Source: Rutstroemia sp. NJR-2017a BVV2
Taxonomy: Eukaryota; Ascomycota; Leotiomycetes; Helotiales; Rutstroemiaceae
NCBI GenBank assembly: GCA_002946415.1
Contig: NJPS01000074.1
Location: 372,001 to 436,000, forward strand
Direction of reading: 5' to 3'
DNA length: 64,000 bases
Shown: positions 33,412 through 48,000 of the stretch, piece by piece
Layout: every line of letters begins with the position of its first letter
How positions within the stretch are numbered: the first letter of the stretch is position 1
Notes under the pieces: model-generated
Databases searched by the model: none
What the model was told of the DNA's origin: nothing
Seen by the model: the letters and a program-made list of their open reading frames with translations, nothing else
Position numbers and translations under genes: made by a program

Positions 33412-35869
33412 ATTTTCTTTAATAATAGAAGAAAAAATACTTGAAAAAATAATATCGAATTCAAAAATATCAATATTGATATTAAATCTAATTATATATA
33501 CTTCTATAGATCGAATTTGCTAATCTGCTTAATAATATATTTATTAGTTATCGAGATATTATCGTTATAGTTAAAATAGTAGATTTGGAAGTTGAAATCT
33601 CTTAAAATTCTATCTAAATCAAACCTTCTTCAATCCCAATCTATCAATATATTTTTGGATTTACTAATAGTTTTACTATTTAATCTTTTTTTCTTATTAA
33701 TATCGATATTGAGATAAATAATAATCCGGGATTACTAATTACTTCGATTTTCAATCCAAATTTAGATATATTTAATCTAAATAAGATTTTCAATTTAGAT
33801 CTATTTAATATAATTATAAATACTATTACTAAATCTAGTAGAAATATTTATTATTTTTCTAAATAAATTAACTTTTTTACTTCTTCTAAACTAAATAAAA
33901 CTATTTATTTCTCTATTATTGAATCTACTATTTTGAATCTAGTTAGTACTAAGATTCTTTAGATATATAATTTACTAGTAAAAATATATTTGATTATTAA
34001 ATTATATAATAAACAAACTCAAATCCTCGATTTAATCGAGATATTTAAAAAATATACCAAATTAGGAAAGTTATAAAAGATTATAAATTAGTTAATCTCT
34101 TAAATTAATAATCTAGAATATATTATCTAAAAAATCGAAATCAAGATCAAAATAGCTAATACTACTAATAATATTAATATCTCGATTTTCAAAAATCCTT
34201 CTATTTAGACTAATCCAATTAATTCAACTATTTCTAATATTATCTTAGTTACTTTGATAGTTAATTCACTTTCTGGATCTAGTTTTACTTTAATAATACT
34301 AGTAAATACTAATAATATCTTTGGAAACTGGATTATAATCAAAAAAGCCTTGAAAAATATAAAAATTCAAAATTAACTAATTCTGATTTGAAAATCTGAA
34401 ATCCTCTTTTCAATATTAATATTTCGAAATATTATTAATAAGATCTTTTTAGATAAAAATATTAAAGAATTAGTAATATCTTCTATTATTAATACTAGTT
34501 TTTTTATTTCTGATTTTCTAATCGAAAAAAGAATTATTTGGGAATATTTAATTATTTTTAAATCAATAATTAAAGATAAACTTTAGTATAAAATAATTCT
34601 CTATAAAATTCCTATTTTGAACTTCAATATACTTTATAGAATAAAGCTAGTTTTGGATAAATTAAAAACTTTTAATTTTAATCTAAATTTAAAACCTATT
34701 AGTACTCCTTATTAGTTATTCTTAGTAGAAAATCAAGTGATTAAATAAACTAGATTAATAATAATCTCTTTTATTACTAAAATAGAAACCGAAAGATATA
34801 TTAGAAACCGGATTTGGATAATTGGAATTAATATTAAAACTAAAAAGTTTCTAATTACTTTTAGATTTATCTAATATACTAAATATCAAGGATTTAGATA
34901 TTTGGCAAAATTTTATCAAAAAAAGACTAAATATAGTTTCTATAGCAAACCTTATATTATATAATAATATTATTATTTAATTTATAAACAAAATAGTTAG
35001 AAATATCTCTATTTAGCTTCAAAATATACTAATTACAAAAATAATTATATTTTCACTTCAAAAAAATATGAAATTTATAAAACTATTAAAAGAACTAATC
35101 TATAATTAGTATTAGTATCTAGATTATTTAAGTAAATCTTAATCGAAATTCAATTATAACTAAATTAGTATTATAGCTAACTATTAAACTAAAAATCGAT
35201 TTAATTTTAATTTAAGAATTTTGGATTATAACTGAAAATCCAGATTATTTAAATAATCGATTGATTTCTTATAATAGTTTTAATCAAATCTTTCTAATTA
35301 TTTTGAGATTTAGATTTCAAATACTTATTTATATCTTGAAGATCTATATATCTAGTATTATACTAGTTTCTTCGAATCTAGATTCTAATTTGTTAATTTT
35401 ATTAGTAACCAAAGAAAATAATATTTTCGAACTAGTTAATCTTTATTACGAAAATAGTTAAATCAAGAGAATTTCGATTAAAATAGTAAAAAGAAGTTTA
35501 TTATCTAGAACTATTTCGGTTAATTTAATAATTTTGGATAATTTTAATTTTTATTATTTTTAATAGAATCCAAATAACCAAAGTAATTAAATTAGTATTA
35601 AGTTAGTTAGTTGGATAAAAAAGCAAAATTTGGAATTAATTAACAAATCTGGAATTATTATATTTTTCAGAGATATTAGCAAATCAGTTTTGGATCTTAT
35701 ACTAACTATATAAATATTAGTTAGATATATTGATAACTAGTAAATATTAGTTAATTTAGAATCTAATTATTTACTAATTTTATTTACTTTCAAAGAAAAA
35801 AAAAAGTTAGTATCTCTAAATAAACTAAAAATAGCTAGTACTTATTTTAATACCAAATTAGTAGATTAA
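33412..35869 (+). mobile_element. Tad1-like LINE copy A, 5' half
   Basis: It aligns with the full copy at 35.87-41.71 kb from the shared start (TAATAGAAGAAAAAAT) through ORF1 and the start of the endonuclease region, but is much more AT-rich. It stops at AATTAGTAGATTAA, in the middle of the pol region, where copy B begins. The remainder of this element resumes at 41.71 kb, so it was split by insertion of copy B. Only short frames stay open (for example 35261-35461 in the endonuclease region). Confidence 0.85.
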
Positions 35870-36036
35870 AAACAACTTTTTGGTAATAGAAGAAAAAATG
35901 CTCGGAAAAATAATACCGAATTCAAAAACATCAATACTGATATTAAATCCAACTATATATACTTCTGTAGATCGAACCTGCTAGTCCGCTTAGTAATATA
36001 CTTACTATTTGTCGAGATATTATCGTTATAGTCAAA

Positions 36037-36669
36037 ATGACAGATTTGAGAGTTGAAATCTCTCAAAATCCTATCCAAATCGAACCTTCTTCAATCCCAA
36101 CCTATCAATACACCTCCGGACCTATTAGTGGCTTTATTATTCGATCTTCTCCTCCTATTAATATCGATACTAAGATAGATAATAGCTCGGGATTACTAAC
36201 TACTTTGATTTTCAACCCAAATTTGGATATATCTGGCCTAAATGAGATTTTCAGCTCGGATCTATTTAATACTACTACGAATACTACTACTAGACCCGGC
36301 AGAAATACTTACCGCCTTCCTAAACAGGCTAACCCCTTTATCTCTTCTAAACCAAGCAAAACTATTTGTTTCTCTATTATTGAACTTACTACTCTGGATC
36401 CGGCTAGCGCTAAGATTCTCCAAGTATATGATTTACTAGTAGAAATATATTCGGCTACTAAATCATATAATAAGCAAGTTCAAATCCTCAATTTAATCGA
36501 GATATTTAGAGAATATACTGAATCAGGAAAACTACAAAAAGTTACAAATCAGCTAGCCTCTCAAATTAATAACCTGGAATATACTACCCAAAAAATCGAA
36601 GTCAAAACCAAAGCAACTAGTACCGCTAATAATATTAATATCTCGATTCTTAAAAATCTTCCTATTTAG
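36037..36669 (+). pseudogene. LINE ORF1 (gag-like), open N-terminal part
   Basis: A 210-codon frame starting at ATG, rich in Ser, Thr, Asn and Ile. It ends at a TAG also present in copy A at the same place; translation beyond it continues with clear ORF1 features (a gag-like fold and three CCHC-type knuckles up to about 37600), so the TAG most likely replaced CAG. It is thus the front part of a broken LINE ORF1, not a separate gene. Confidence 0.75.
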
Positions 36670-37796
36670 ACTAATTCGACTAATTCAACTATTTCTGGTA
36701 CTACCCCGGCTACTTCGGCGGTTAATTTATCTCCTGGACCCACTTTTGCCTCAGTAGCACTAATAGGTACTAATAGTACTTCTGGAAACTGGACTACAAT
36801 CAAAAAAGCCCTGAAAAATACAAAAATTCAAAATCGATTAATTCTGATTTGAGAGTCTAAAACCCCCTTTTCGGTACTAGCACTTCGAAATACTATTAAT
36901 AAGGCTTTCTTGGATAAAAGTATTAAAAAACCAATAATCTCTTCTATTACTAATACTAGTAATAAGAAGAATCTAGTAATTACTAATATTAGTTCTTTTA
37001 CTTCCAATTTTCTAATCGAAAAAAGAACTATTTAGGAGTATTTAATTACTTTTAAATCAATGATTAAAGATGAATCTTGGTATAAAATAGTTCTTTATAG
37101 AATTCCCATTTTGGACTTCAATATACCTTATAGAATAGAGCTAGTTTTGGACGAACTAAAGACTTTTAATTCTAATCTGAATTTAAAATCTATTAGTACC
37201 CCTTATTAGTTATCCTTAGCAGAAAATCGAGCTGTTAAGCAAGCTGGATCAGTAGTAGTCTCTTTTGCTACTGAAGCAGAAACCGAAAGATATATTAGAA
37301 ATCGGGTTTGGATAACTGGAATTAATATTAGAGCTGAAAAGCTCCTAACTACTTTTAGATCCACCCAGTATACTAAATACCAAGGATTTGGATATTTAAC
37401 AAAATTTTATCGAAAAGAGACTAAATATAGCCTCTATAGCGAACTCTATACTATATAATAGTACTACTATTCAATTTGCAAACAAAATAGTTAGAAATAC
37501 TCCTATTTAGCTTCAAAATATACTAATTGCAAAAATAATTATATTTCCATTTCAAAAGAGTGTGAAATTTATAAAGCTATTAAGGGAGCTAACCTATAAT
37601 TAGTACTAGTACCCGGATTATCCAAGTAAATCTCAACCGAAGCTTAGCTATAACTGAATCAGTACTATAGCTAACTATTAAACTAAAAATCGATTTAATT
37701 TTAGTTTAAGAACCTTGGATTATAACTGAAAATCCAGACTACTCAAATAGTCGATCGATTTCTTATAATAGCTTTAGTCAAATCTTTCTGATTATT

Positions 37797-38084
37797 TTGG
37801 GATTTAGATTTCGAATACTTATTTATATCTCGAAGGTCTATATACCTAGTATTATACTAGCTTCTTCGAATCTAGATTCTGATCTATTAATCTTATTAGT
37901 AACCGAAGAAAGCAATATTTTCGAACTAGTCAACCTTGATAACGAAAATAGCCAAATCGAGAGAATTTCGATTAAAACAATAGAAAGAAGCTTATTATCT
38001 AGAATTATTTCGGCTAATTCAATGATTTTGGGTGATTTTAACTTTTATTATCCTTGGTGGAACCCAAATAGCCGAAGTAGTTAA
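37797..38084 (+). pseudogene. LINE endonuclease segment
   Basis: A 95-codon open stretch of the LINE pol gene. Its end contains MILGDFNFYYPWWNPNS, the GDFN-x-H-P-W motif of apurinic/apyrimidinic-type endonucleases in Tad-like LINEs; the expected His pair reads Tyr-Tyr. It is bounded by stops created within the original large frame. Confidence 0.75.
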
Positions 38085-41051
38085 ACTAGTACTAAGCTAA
38101 TTAGTTAGATAGAAAAGCAAAACTTGGAACTAATTAACAAACCCAGAACTATTATATTTTTCAAGAGTGTTAGCAAGTTAGTTTTAGATCTTATACTAGC
38201 TATATAAATATTAGCTAGATATATTGATAACTAGCAAGTACTAGCTAATTTGGGATCTAATCATTTACCAATTTTATTTATTTTGAAAGGAAAAAGAGAG
38301 CTAGTACCTCCAAATAGACTAAAAGTAGCTAGTGCTCATTTTAATACCAAATTAGCAAACTAGGAGCTATTTTCAGACTATTTAATCAAAATTGCAAAAG
38401 AATCGATTATTCTAACTAGTCTCTTTTCTAATTTCATTCGGCTGGGCCTGAAATTAGACGAGGTTGCACAAAATTATCTGGAATCAATTAGTTCGGAATT
38501 ATCCTTATTAGTTTAGCTAGTAGTTAGCAAAGCTATTCCCAAAACTAAACCTAATCTAAAAGCTAAATCTTGGTAGATTCCAGAGTTAAAAGAGCTAAGG
38601 AAATCAATACTACTAACTTAGAGAAAATTAAAAATCCAAAATAGCTAAGTTAGTTAAAGTTTTTATCAAGAATAGTATTGATTAGTTCGGAATCAGTATT
38701 TTTTGAAGATAAAACTAGCTAAAAAAGATTATTGGAATGCTTTTCTTGAAAATAATGATTCTAAATTAATATTTAAAACTTTTAACTATACCAAATCCTA
38801 TTCGAACCGATCTCTTTCAGCAATTTTAAATAAAACTAGTTTTAAAGAGAAAGAAACTATTTTGAAAACTATTTTCTTTCCCCAACCTCTTAGTTCGACT
38901 AGTCCTAATTGGGAAGGGTATAAAGTAATAAATTGGAGTTAACTTAAGCTAGCTAGCACCGAATTAGTATTAGCCTACTTAACTAAAATCAAAGGGAAAA
39001 TACTAGGACCTGATGGAATTATTCAAGAAATTATCAATAAAGCTTATCTAACTATTCCTGAGATATTTTATAAGGTTTTTGCTTATCTAATCGACCTTGG
39101 ATATTATCTCCGGTATTAGAGATAAATAATTAAAGCTATTCTCAAAAAACTAGCTAAACCTGATTATTCAGTTCCAAAAGTTTATAGAGTGATTTCACTT
39201 CTTAACTATTTAGACAAAATAAACGAGAGAATACTAGCAAAAAGACTAAGTTATTTAGCCGAAACAACTAGCTTACTATATAATTCCTAAATCGGTGGAA
39301 GATTTAAAAAATCAGCTATTAATATTGGATTATTACTAGTAAATAAAGTTCAAGAAAATTATTTAAAAGGATATAAAACATCGGTTTTATTTTTAGATAT
39401 TAAAAAAGTTTTCGATTATATCTCAAAAAACCAGTTATTAGCTATTCTAAAAAGATTAAAACTACTAATTAGCTTAATTACTTAAGTTAGTTATTTCTTG
39501 AAATACCGACTACTTTATTTAAGTTTTGATAATCAAATCAAGTAATTCCAATTTATTTTAACTAGAATCTCCCAAAGTAGTTCAATCTTATCAATTCTCT
39601 TTTTAATTTATATTAAAGAGTTTTTTCTATCGATTTCTATTTCAATCTAGTTGTATATAGATGATATCGCGCTAGCTACTAGCTTAACTAGTCTCAAAAA
39701 GAACTATAAGATCCTAGAAAGAGAAGCTAGCAAGTTATATATCTTGGGAGAAACTAGTAGTATCGAATTCGATTTAGCAAAAACAGAGCTAATTCACTTT
39801 TTCGGGGGTAAATAAGGAACTATTGAGACTAATTCGGTTAATTTACCAAATAATCAATCAATACAACTCTCAAAAGTAGTGAAATAGCTAGATATCTAGT
39901 TTGATAATACTTTAAGCTTCAACCAATATATCTCAACTAGAATTAGTCAAGCTAAATCAGCTTTTTTAAGAGCTAATCGACTAGCTAATATCGAAAATGG
40001 ATTTTCACTTTTTGCAATATACCAACTATATATCGCTTATATCACCAGTATCTCAAACTATAGATCCCCTATATAATGGAAAGAATAAATTAAATTTAAA
40101 ACTCAATTCTAATATTTACAAAATTTAGCTCTTCGGAAAATCCTTGGGGTATTTAGAACTAGTCCAATAGTTCCTATAGAAGTAGAAGCTATATTAGTAC
40201 CTCCCCAAACTCGCTTAAATGCCGCCAGCTATCAATATATATTCAGAACTCTCAAAATAGCCGAAAATCATCTAATTTTCAAAGAAATTTGAACTAAATC
40301 GAAGGCTAATAATCAGTTCCAGGACTATTCAGCACCAACCTAAAAAGAACTAACCAAAATAACCCAAATAAAGCGAATTAGATACTCAATACACCTGCTA
40401 GTTCATTTTCAGTACTTGGAATTAATTAGTTCTTTTAAATTTCCACCTTAAGTAACTATTCTTTATTCGGTTGAAATTAGTAAGTTATCTAAAGAATTAG
40501 AAGCTGAAAATTATAAAAACTCGGCTATTTTGCTAGCCCCGAATCAGTACTCAATCTATATAGATGGATTAGAATTAGTAAATCAAAAAGGAATCGGAAT
40601 CGGTCTAGCTCTTTTTAACTCTAACTAGGAGCTAATCTAGAGATCTAGCTGGAATATTGGGACTAGTTAGCTAGTTTATAACGGCGAACTAGCCGGAATA
40701 GCCGAAGGAATTAAACTAGTAAGCGAAATAGTTCAAAAAGATCAAGAATTCATTATTTTCTCAGATAATCAAATTGTTTTACAAAGGTTAAAATTACTTA
40801 GTAATAAACCAGGACAAAATCAAGTAGTACTAGTATACGAAGCTAGCTGAGAAATAGTCAGAAAAGGAGCTAAAATCAAATTAACTTAGATTCTAGGTTA
40901 TTTCGAGGTGCTAAGCAACGAAAAAGCGGATCTACTAGCCAAATCGGGAACTAAAATGGACCTAGTGACCCAAACAACTAGTCTCAACTATTTGGGAACT
41001 CAAATTAAGCGAATTAAAAATCAGGAGTAGTTAGAATCTTTTTTAAAAACT

Positions 41052-41468
41052 TTGGAAACTATATCGAAAGCTAGCTTGTTTAACTCGACTAGTTATTTAA
41101 AAATTTTTAAATCTACTTCTCGAAATCGTATCCAAATCCCAAATTCGACTAAAAGAGCTATTACTAGTATCTTCTTCCAATTGAAAATCAGATACGGTTA
41201 TTTAAAATTATATTTATATTTATTAGGATATACTAGTACTAATAAATGTATTTGTAGGGCAAAAGAAACTTCTGAATACTTACTTTTAAGTTGTTCCCAG
41301 TTTAGTCTAGCTCGGAGCAAACTAAAAGACAAATTAGCTACAAATTACTTATTACTTCTACTTCTTCTTAATACTATTTCTGGAATCGAAGCTAGCATCG
41401 CTTATTTAAGCGAGACAAAAATTTGTACCCGAAAATATCATCTAGCTCGAGAGCTAGTTGAGGATTAG
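41052..41468 (+). pseudogene. LINE pol C-terminus with zinc knuckle
   Basis: A 138-codon open stretch ending the pol frame of copy B. It contains KCICRAKETSEYLLLSCSQF, the terminal cysteine/histidine-type knuckle common in fungal LINEs, then a leucine-rich tail ending RELVED. The same segment is recognisable at 44527-44814 in copy A and 48660-48962 in copy D. Confidence 0.75.
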
Positions 41469-41722
41469 ATTGGATATTTAAATTGGAATGATTTCATTTT
41501 CATTTTTATCAAATTGATATTTTTATTATTTTAGTTATTTTCATTTACTAGGACTAATTCCTTACCATCTCTTGATACTATTTGGCTTAAAAATATATTT
41601 AAATACTATTTATATTTAGCTGCTAGCGGCCTTCAGCCGCTAGTCGACCTACTATAGTCTTAGATTCAAAAAGGTTATTAAAATAATAAATCAATCAATC
41701 AATCAATCAATCAGCAGATTAA

Positions 41723-44700
41723 GAACTATTTTCAAACTATTTAATCAAAATTATAAAAAAATTGATTATTCTAACTAATCTCTTTTCTAATTTCATTTAG
41801 TTAAATCTGAAATTAGATAAGATTATACAAAATTATTTAGAATTAATTAGTTTAGAACTATTTTTATTAATTTAGCTAATAGCTAATAAAGCTATTTCCA
41901 AAACTAAATCTAATCTAAAAACTAAATCTTGATAAACTTTAGAACTAAAAAAGCTAAAGAAATTAATATTACTAACTTAGAGAAAATTAAAAATCCAAAA
42001 TAATCAAGTTAATTAAGGTTTTTATCAAGAATAATACTAATTAGTTCGAAATTAATACTTTTTGAAAATAAAACTAATTAAAAAGGATTATTAAAATATT
42101 TTCCTTGAAAATAATAATTCTAAATCAATATTTAAAACTTTTAACTATACTAAATTCTATTCAAACTGATTTCTTTTAGTAATTTTAAATAAAACTAGTT
42201 TTAAAGAGAAAAGAGCTATTTTGAGAATTACTCTCTTTCCCCAACCTCCTAGTTCGACTAGTCCTAATTGGGAAGAGTATAAAGTAATAAATTGGAATTA
42301 ATTTAAACTAGTTAACCAAATTAATACTAGTCTACTTAACTAAAATTAAAAAGAAAATACCAAGATCTAATAGAATTATTTAAAAAATTATCAATAAAGT
42401 TTATTTAGCTATTTCTAAGATATTTTATAAAGTTTTTGTTTATTTAATCGATCTTAGATATTACTTTCGATACTAGAGATAAGTAATTAGAACTATTTTC
42501 AAAAAACTAACTAAATCTAATTATTTAGTTTCAAAAACTTATAAAGTAATTTTATTTCTCAACTATTTAGATAAAATAAGTAAGAGAATACTAATAAAAA
42601 AAATTAGATTATTTAACCAAAATAACTAGTTTACTATATAATTCCCAAATTGATAAAAGATTTAAAAAATTAGTTATCGATATTAGATTATTACTAGTAA
42701 ATAAAGTTCAAGAAAATTATTTAAAAAAATATAAAATATCGATTTTATTTTTGGATATTAAAGAAGTTTTCGACTATATCTCAAAAAACCAGTTATTAGC
42801 TATTTTAAAAAAATTAAAACTACTAATTAATTTAATTATTTGGATTAGTTACTTTTTGGAATATCAATAACTTTATTTAAGTTTTGATAACTAAATCAAG
42901 CAATTCTAATCTATTTTAATTAGTATCTTCTAAAGTAGTTTAATTTTATTAATTCTTTTTTTAATTTATATTAAAAAGCTTTTTTCATTGATTTCTACTT
43001 TAATCTAGTTATATATAGATAATATTATATTAGTAACTAACTTAATTAATTTCAAAAAGAACTATAAGATTCTAAAAAGAGAAACTAATAAGTTATATAT
43101 TTTGGAAGAAGCTAGTAATATCGAATTCGATTTAGTAAAAATAGAACTAATTTATTTTTTCGGAAGTAAATAAGAAACTATTGAGATTAATTCGATTAAT
43201 TTATCAAATAATTAATTAATATAATTTTTAAAACTAGTGAAATAACTAGATATCTAATTTGATAATACTTTAAACTTTAACTAATATATCTCAATTAAAA
43301 TTAGTTAAGTTAAATTAGCTTTTTTGAGAGTTAATTAACTAGTTAATATTGAAAATGGACTTTCACTTTTTATAATATACTAACTATATATTGTTTATAT
43401 CATTAATATCTTAGATTATAGATTCTTTATATAATGGGAAAAATAAACTAAATTTAAAATTCAATTTCAATATTTATAAAATTTAGCTTTTCGGAAAATC
43501 CTTGAAGTATTTAAAACTAGTTCAATAGTTTCTATAAAAATAGAAGTTATATTAGTATTTCCTCAGACTTATTTAAATATTATTAATTATTAATATATAT
43601 TCAGAATTCTCAAAATAGTTGAAAATTATCTAATTTTCAAAGAAATTTGGACTAAATCGAAAACTAATAATCAGTTCCAGAACTATTTAGTATCAATTTA
43701 AAAAGAATTAACTAGAATAACCTAAATAAACTAAATTAAATACTTAATATATTTACTAATCTATTTTCAATATTTGAAATCAATTAGTTCTTTTAATTTT
43801 CCATCTTAAGTAACTATTTTTTATTTAGTTGAAATTAATAAGCTATCTAAAGAATTAGAAGTTGAAAATTATAAAAACTCGGTTATTTTGCTAGCTCTAA
43901 ATCAATACTTAATCTATATAGATAGATTAGAACTAGTAGATCAAAAAGAAATTAGAATTGGTTTAACTCTTTTTAACTCTAATCAGAAACTAATCTAGAA
44001 ATCTAATTAGAATATTAGAATTAGTTAGCTAGTTTATAATAATAAACTAACTAGAATAGCTAAAGAAATTAAATTAGTAAATAAATTAGCTCAAAAAGAT
44101 TAAGAATTCATTATTTTCTTAGATAATTAAGTTGCTTTACAAAGATTAAAATTACTTAGTAATAAACTTGGACAAAACTAAGTAATACTAGTTTATGAAG
44201 CTAGTCAAGAAGTAGTTAAAAAAGAAACTAAAATTAAATTAACTTAGGTTCTTAGCTATTTTGAGATATTAGACAACGAAAAAACAAATCTACTAATCAA
44301 ATCGAGAATGAAAATAGATCTTAGAACTAATATAACTAATCTTAACTATCTGGAAGCTCAAATTAAATAAATTAAAAATTAAGAATAGTTTAAATCTTTT
44401 TTAAATACTTTAGAAACTAATTTATTTAGTTTAGCTAACTATTTAAGAATTTTTAAACTCTTTTCTCGAAATCGAATCCAGATCCTAATTTCAACTAAAA
44501 AAGCTACTACTAGTACTTTCTATTAGTTGAAAATCAGATATAGTTATTTAAAATCATATTTATATTTATTAGGGTATATTAATAATAATAAATATATTTG
44601 TGGAGCTAAAGAGATTTCTAAATACTTTCTTTTAAGTTGTTCTCTTTTTAGTCTAGCTCGGACTAAACTAAAAGATAAACTAGCTACAAATTACTTATTA

Positions 44701-45021
44701 TTTCTACTTCTTCTTGATACCAGTTCGGGAATCGAAGCTAATATAAGTTATTTAAGCAAGATAAATATCTATACTCGAAAATATCATTTAGCTTACGAAC
44801 TAGAAGATAATTAAATTGGAATCTTCTTAGTTTTATCAAATTTTCATTTTTCTTTTATTTTATTTTCATTATCTAGAACTAGTTTCTTATTATCTCTTGA
44901 TACTATTTAGCTTAAAAATATATTTAAAATACTACTACTGCTTAACTACTAGTAGCTAGCTACTAGCCGACCTACTATAATCTTAGACTTAAAAAGGTTG
45001 TTAAAATAATAAATCAATTAA
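41723..45021 (+). mobile_element. Tad1-like LINE copy A, 3' half
   Basis: It continues copy A from the base where its 5' half stops and includes reverse transcriptase (active site YIDN, Asp to Asn), RNase H and the C-terminal knuckle, ending in ATAAATCAATTAATTT. Together the halves (33412-35869 and 41723-45021) make one element of about 5.76 kb, close to copy B in length. Damage is heavier than in copy B. Confidence 0.85.
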
Positions 45022-48000
45022 TTTCTTCTATTATCAAAGAAGTATGAAAAAAACTATTAAGAGAACTAGTTTATAATTAATATCAATATCCGAAGTCTCT
45101 AAATAAATTTAAATCGGAATTCAATTATTATTAAATTAATATTATAATTAGTTACTAAACTAAAAGTCGATTTAATTTTAATCTAGGAATTCTAGATTAT
45201 AAAAGAAAATCCAGATTATTTAAATAATTAATCGATTTCTTATATTAACTTTAATTAAATCTTTCTATTTATTTTAGAATTTAAATCTCGAATATTTATT
45301 TATATCTCGAAGATCTATATATCTAGTATTATATTAGTTTCTTCAAATACTAATTCTGATCTACTAGTTTTATTAATAACTAAAAAAAATAATATATTCA
45401 AACCAATTAATATTTATAATGAAATTAGCTAAATCAAGAGAACTTTGATTAAAATAGTGAAAAGAAGTTTACTATTTAAAATTATTTCGACTAATTCAAT
45501 AATTTTAAATAATTTTAATCTTTAATACTCTTAATAGAATCTAAATAATTAAAGTAATTAAATTAGTATTAAGTTAGTTTGATAAATTAAGAAATAAGAC
45601 TTAAAATTAATTAATAAATTTAGAACTATTATATTTTTTAGAGAGATTATAAAATTAATTCTAGATTTTATATTAATTATCTAAATATTAGCTAAGTATA
45701 TTAATAATTGGTAAATACTAACTAATTTAAAATCTAATTATTTATCGATTTTATTTACTTTAAAAAGAAGAAAAGAATTAATATTATCAAATAAATAAAA
45801 ATCAGTTAATATTTATTTTAATATTAAGTTAGTAAATTAGGAGCTATTTTCAGATTATTTAATTAAAGTTATAAAGAAATCAATTATTTTAGTTAATTCT
45901 TTTTCTGATTTCATTCGGCTAAATCTAAAATTAAATAAAGTAGTATAAAATTATCTAGAATCAATTAGTTTAGAATTATTATTATTAGTTTAATTAGCAA
46001 TTAATAAAACTATCTCAAAAACTAAATCTAATCTAAAAACTAAATTTTGATAAATTCCCGAGCTAAAGTATTTAAGAAAATTAATATTACTAATTTAGAG
46101 AAAATCAAAAATCCAAATAAATCAAGATATTTATTAAAAATAATATCGATTAATTCGAAATTAGTATTTTCTAAAGATAAAATTAGTTAAAAAAGATTAT
46201 TAGAATACTTTTCTTGAAAATAATAATTCTAAATCAATTTTTCAAATATTTAACTATATTAAATCTTATTCGAATTAATCTCTTCTAGTTATTTTAAATA
46301 AAACTATTTTTAAAAAGAAAGAAATTATTTTTCAAAAGAAAGAGATTATTTTAAGAAATATTCTCTTTCCCTAACTATCTATTTCGACTAGTTTTAATTA
46401 GAAAGAATATAAAGTAATAAATTGGAATTGGTCTAAACTAGCTAATATCAAATTAATACTAGTTTGCTCAATTAAAATCAAAGAAAAAATATCAGAATCT
46501 AATAGAATTATTTAAGAAATTATCAATAAAGTTCATTTAGTTATTTCTAAGACATTTTATAAAGTTTTTATTTATCTAATTGATCATAAATATTATCCTC
46601 GATATTAGAGATAAATAATTAGAATTATTTTTAAAAAATTAACTAAATCTAATTATTTAGTTTCAAAAATATATAAACTAATCTCACTTTTGAACTATTT
46701 AGACAAAATTAGTAAAAGAATATTAGTAAAAAGATTAAATTACTTAACCAAAATAACTAGTTTATTATATAATTCTCAAATTAATAGAAGATTTAAAAAA
46801 TCAATTATTGATATTAGATTACTACTAATATATAAGGTTCAACAAAATTATCTAAAAGGATATAAAATATCGATTTTATTTTTAGATATTAAAAGAGTAT
46901 TCGATTATATCTTAAAAAACTAGCTTTTAACTATTTTAAAAAAATTAAAATTATTAATTAATTTAATTATTTAAATTAGCTACTTCTTAGAAAACTAATT
47001 ACTTTATTTAAGTTTTGATAATCAAATTAAGTAATTTCAATCTATTTTGATTAATATTCTCTATAATAACTTAATTTTATTAATCCTTTTTTTAATTTAT
47101 ATTAAAGAGCTATTTCCATCGATTTTTATTTTAATCTAAAATTATATATAGATAATATCGTATTAGTTACTAACTTAATTAATTTCAAAAAGAATAGTAA
47201 GATTCTAGAAAAAGAAACTATCAAACTATATATTTTGAGAGAAATTAGTAATATCGAATTTGATTTAATAAAAATAAAAATAATTTACTTTTTCGAAAAT
47301 AAATAAAAAGCTACTAAAACTAATTCAGTTAATTTATTAAATAATTAATTAATATCATTCTCAAAAGTAGTGATATAGTTAAGAATCTAGTTTAATAATA
47401 TTTTATATTTTAATTAATATATCTTAATTAGAATTAGTTAAACTAATTTAACTTTTTTGAAAACTAATTAATTAGTTAATATCGAAAATAGATTTTTACT
47501 TTTTGCAATATATTAGTTATATATTGTTTATATTACTAATATTTCAAATTATAAATTCTCTATATAATAGAAAAAGCAAACTAAATATAAAATCTAATTT
47601 CAATATTTACAAAATTTAATCTTTCGGAAGATTCTTAAGATATTTAGAATTAGTTCAATAATCTTTATAGAGATAGAAATTATATTAGTACTTTTCTAGA
47701 TTTATTTAAATATTGCTAATTATTAACATATATTTAGAGTTCTCAAAATAGTTGAAAATCATTTAATTTTCAAAGAAATTTAAATTAAATCGAAGGTTAA
47801 TAGTTAATTCCAAAATTATTTAATATTTATCTAAAATTAATTAATCAAAATAATCTAAATAAAGTGAATTAGATATTTAATATATCTACTAGTTTATTTT
47901 CAGTATTTGAAATTAATTATTTCTTATAAATTTCTATTTTGAACTATTATTTTTTATTTGGTCGAAATTAGTAAACTATCTAAAGAACTAGAAACTGAAA

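Larger units (their letters stand above)
35870..41708 (+). mobile_element. Tad1-like LINE copy B, full length, youngest
   Basis: About 5.84 kb, the least mutated copy. Parts in order: ORF1 gag-like region (36037 to about 37630) with cysteine knuckles near 37360-37560; apurinic-type endonuclease (about 37690-38100) with the ILGDFN...YPWWNPNS motif; reverse transcriptase (about 38950-39950) with an intact YIDD box at 39654-39665; RNase H (about 40540-40900; IDGLE, GELAGI, SDNQ); a C-terminal zinc knuckle (CICRAKE...C, about 41240-41300). It ends in an (AATC)n tail rather than poly(A). Stops at former Gln and Trp codons make it inactive. It lies inside copy A, flanked by a 10-14 bp target-site duplication. 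Confidence 0.88.
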
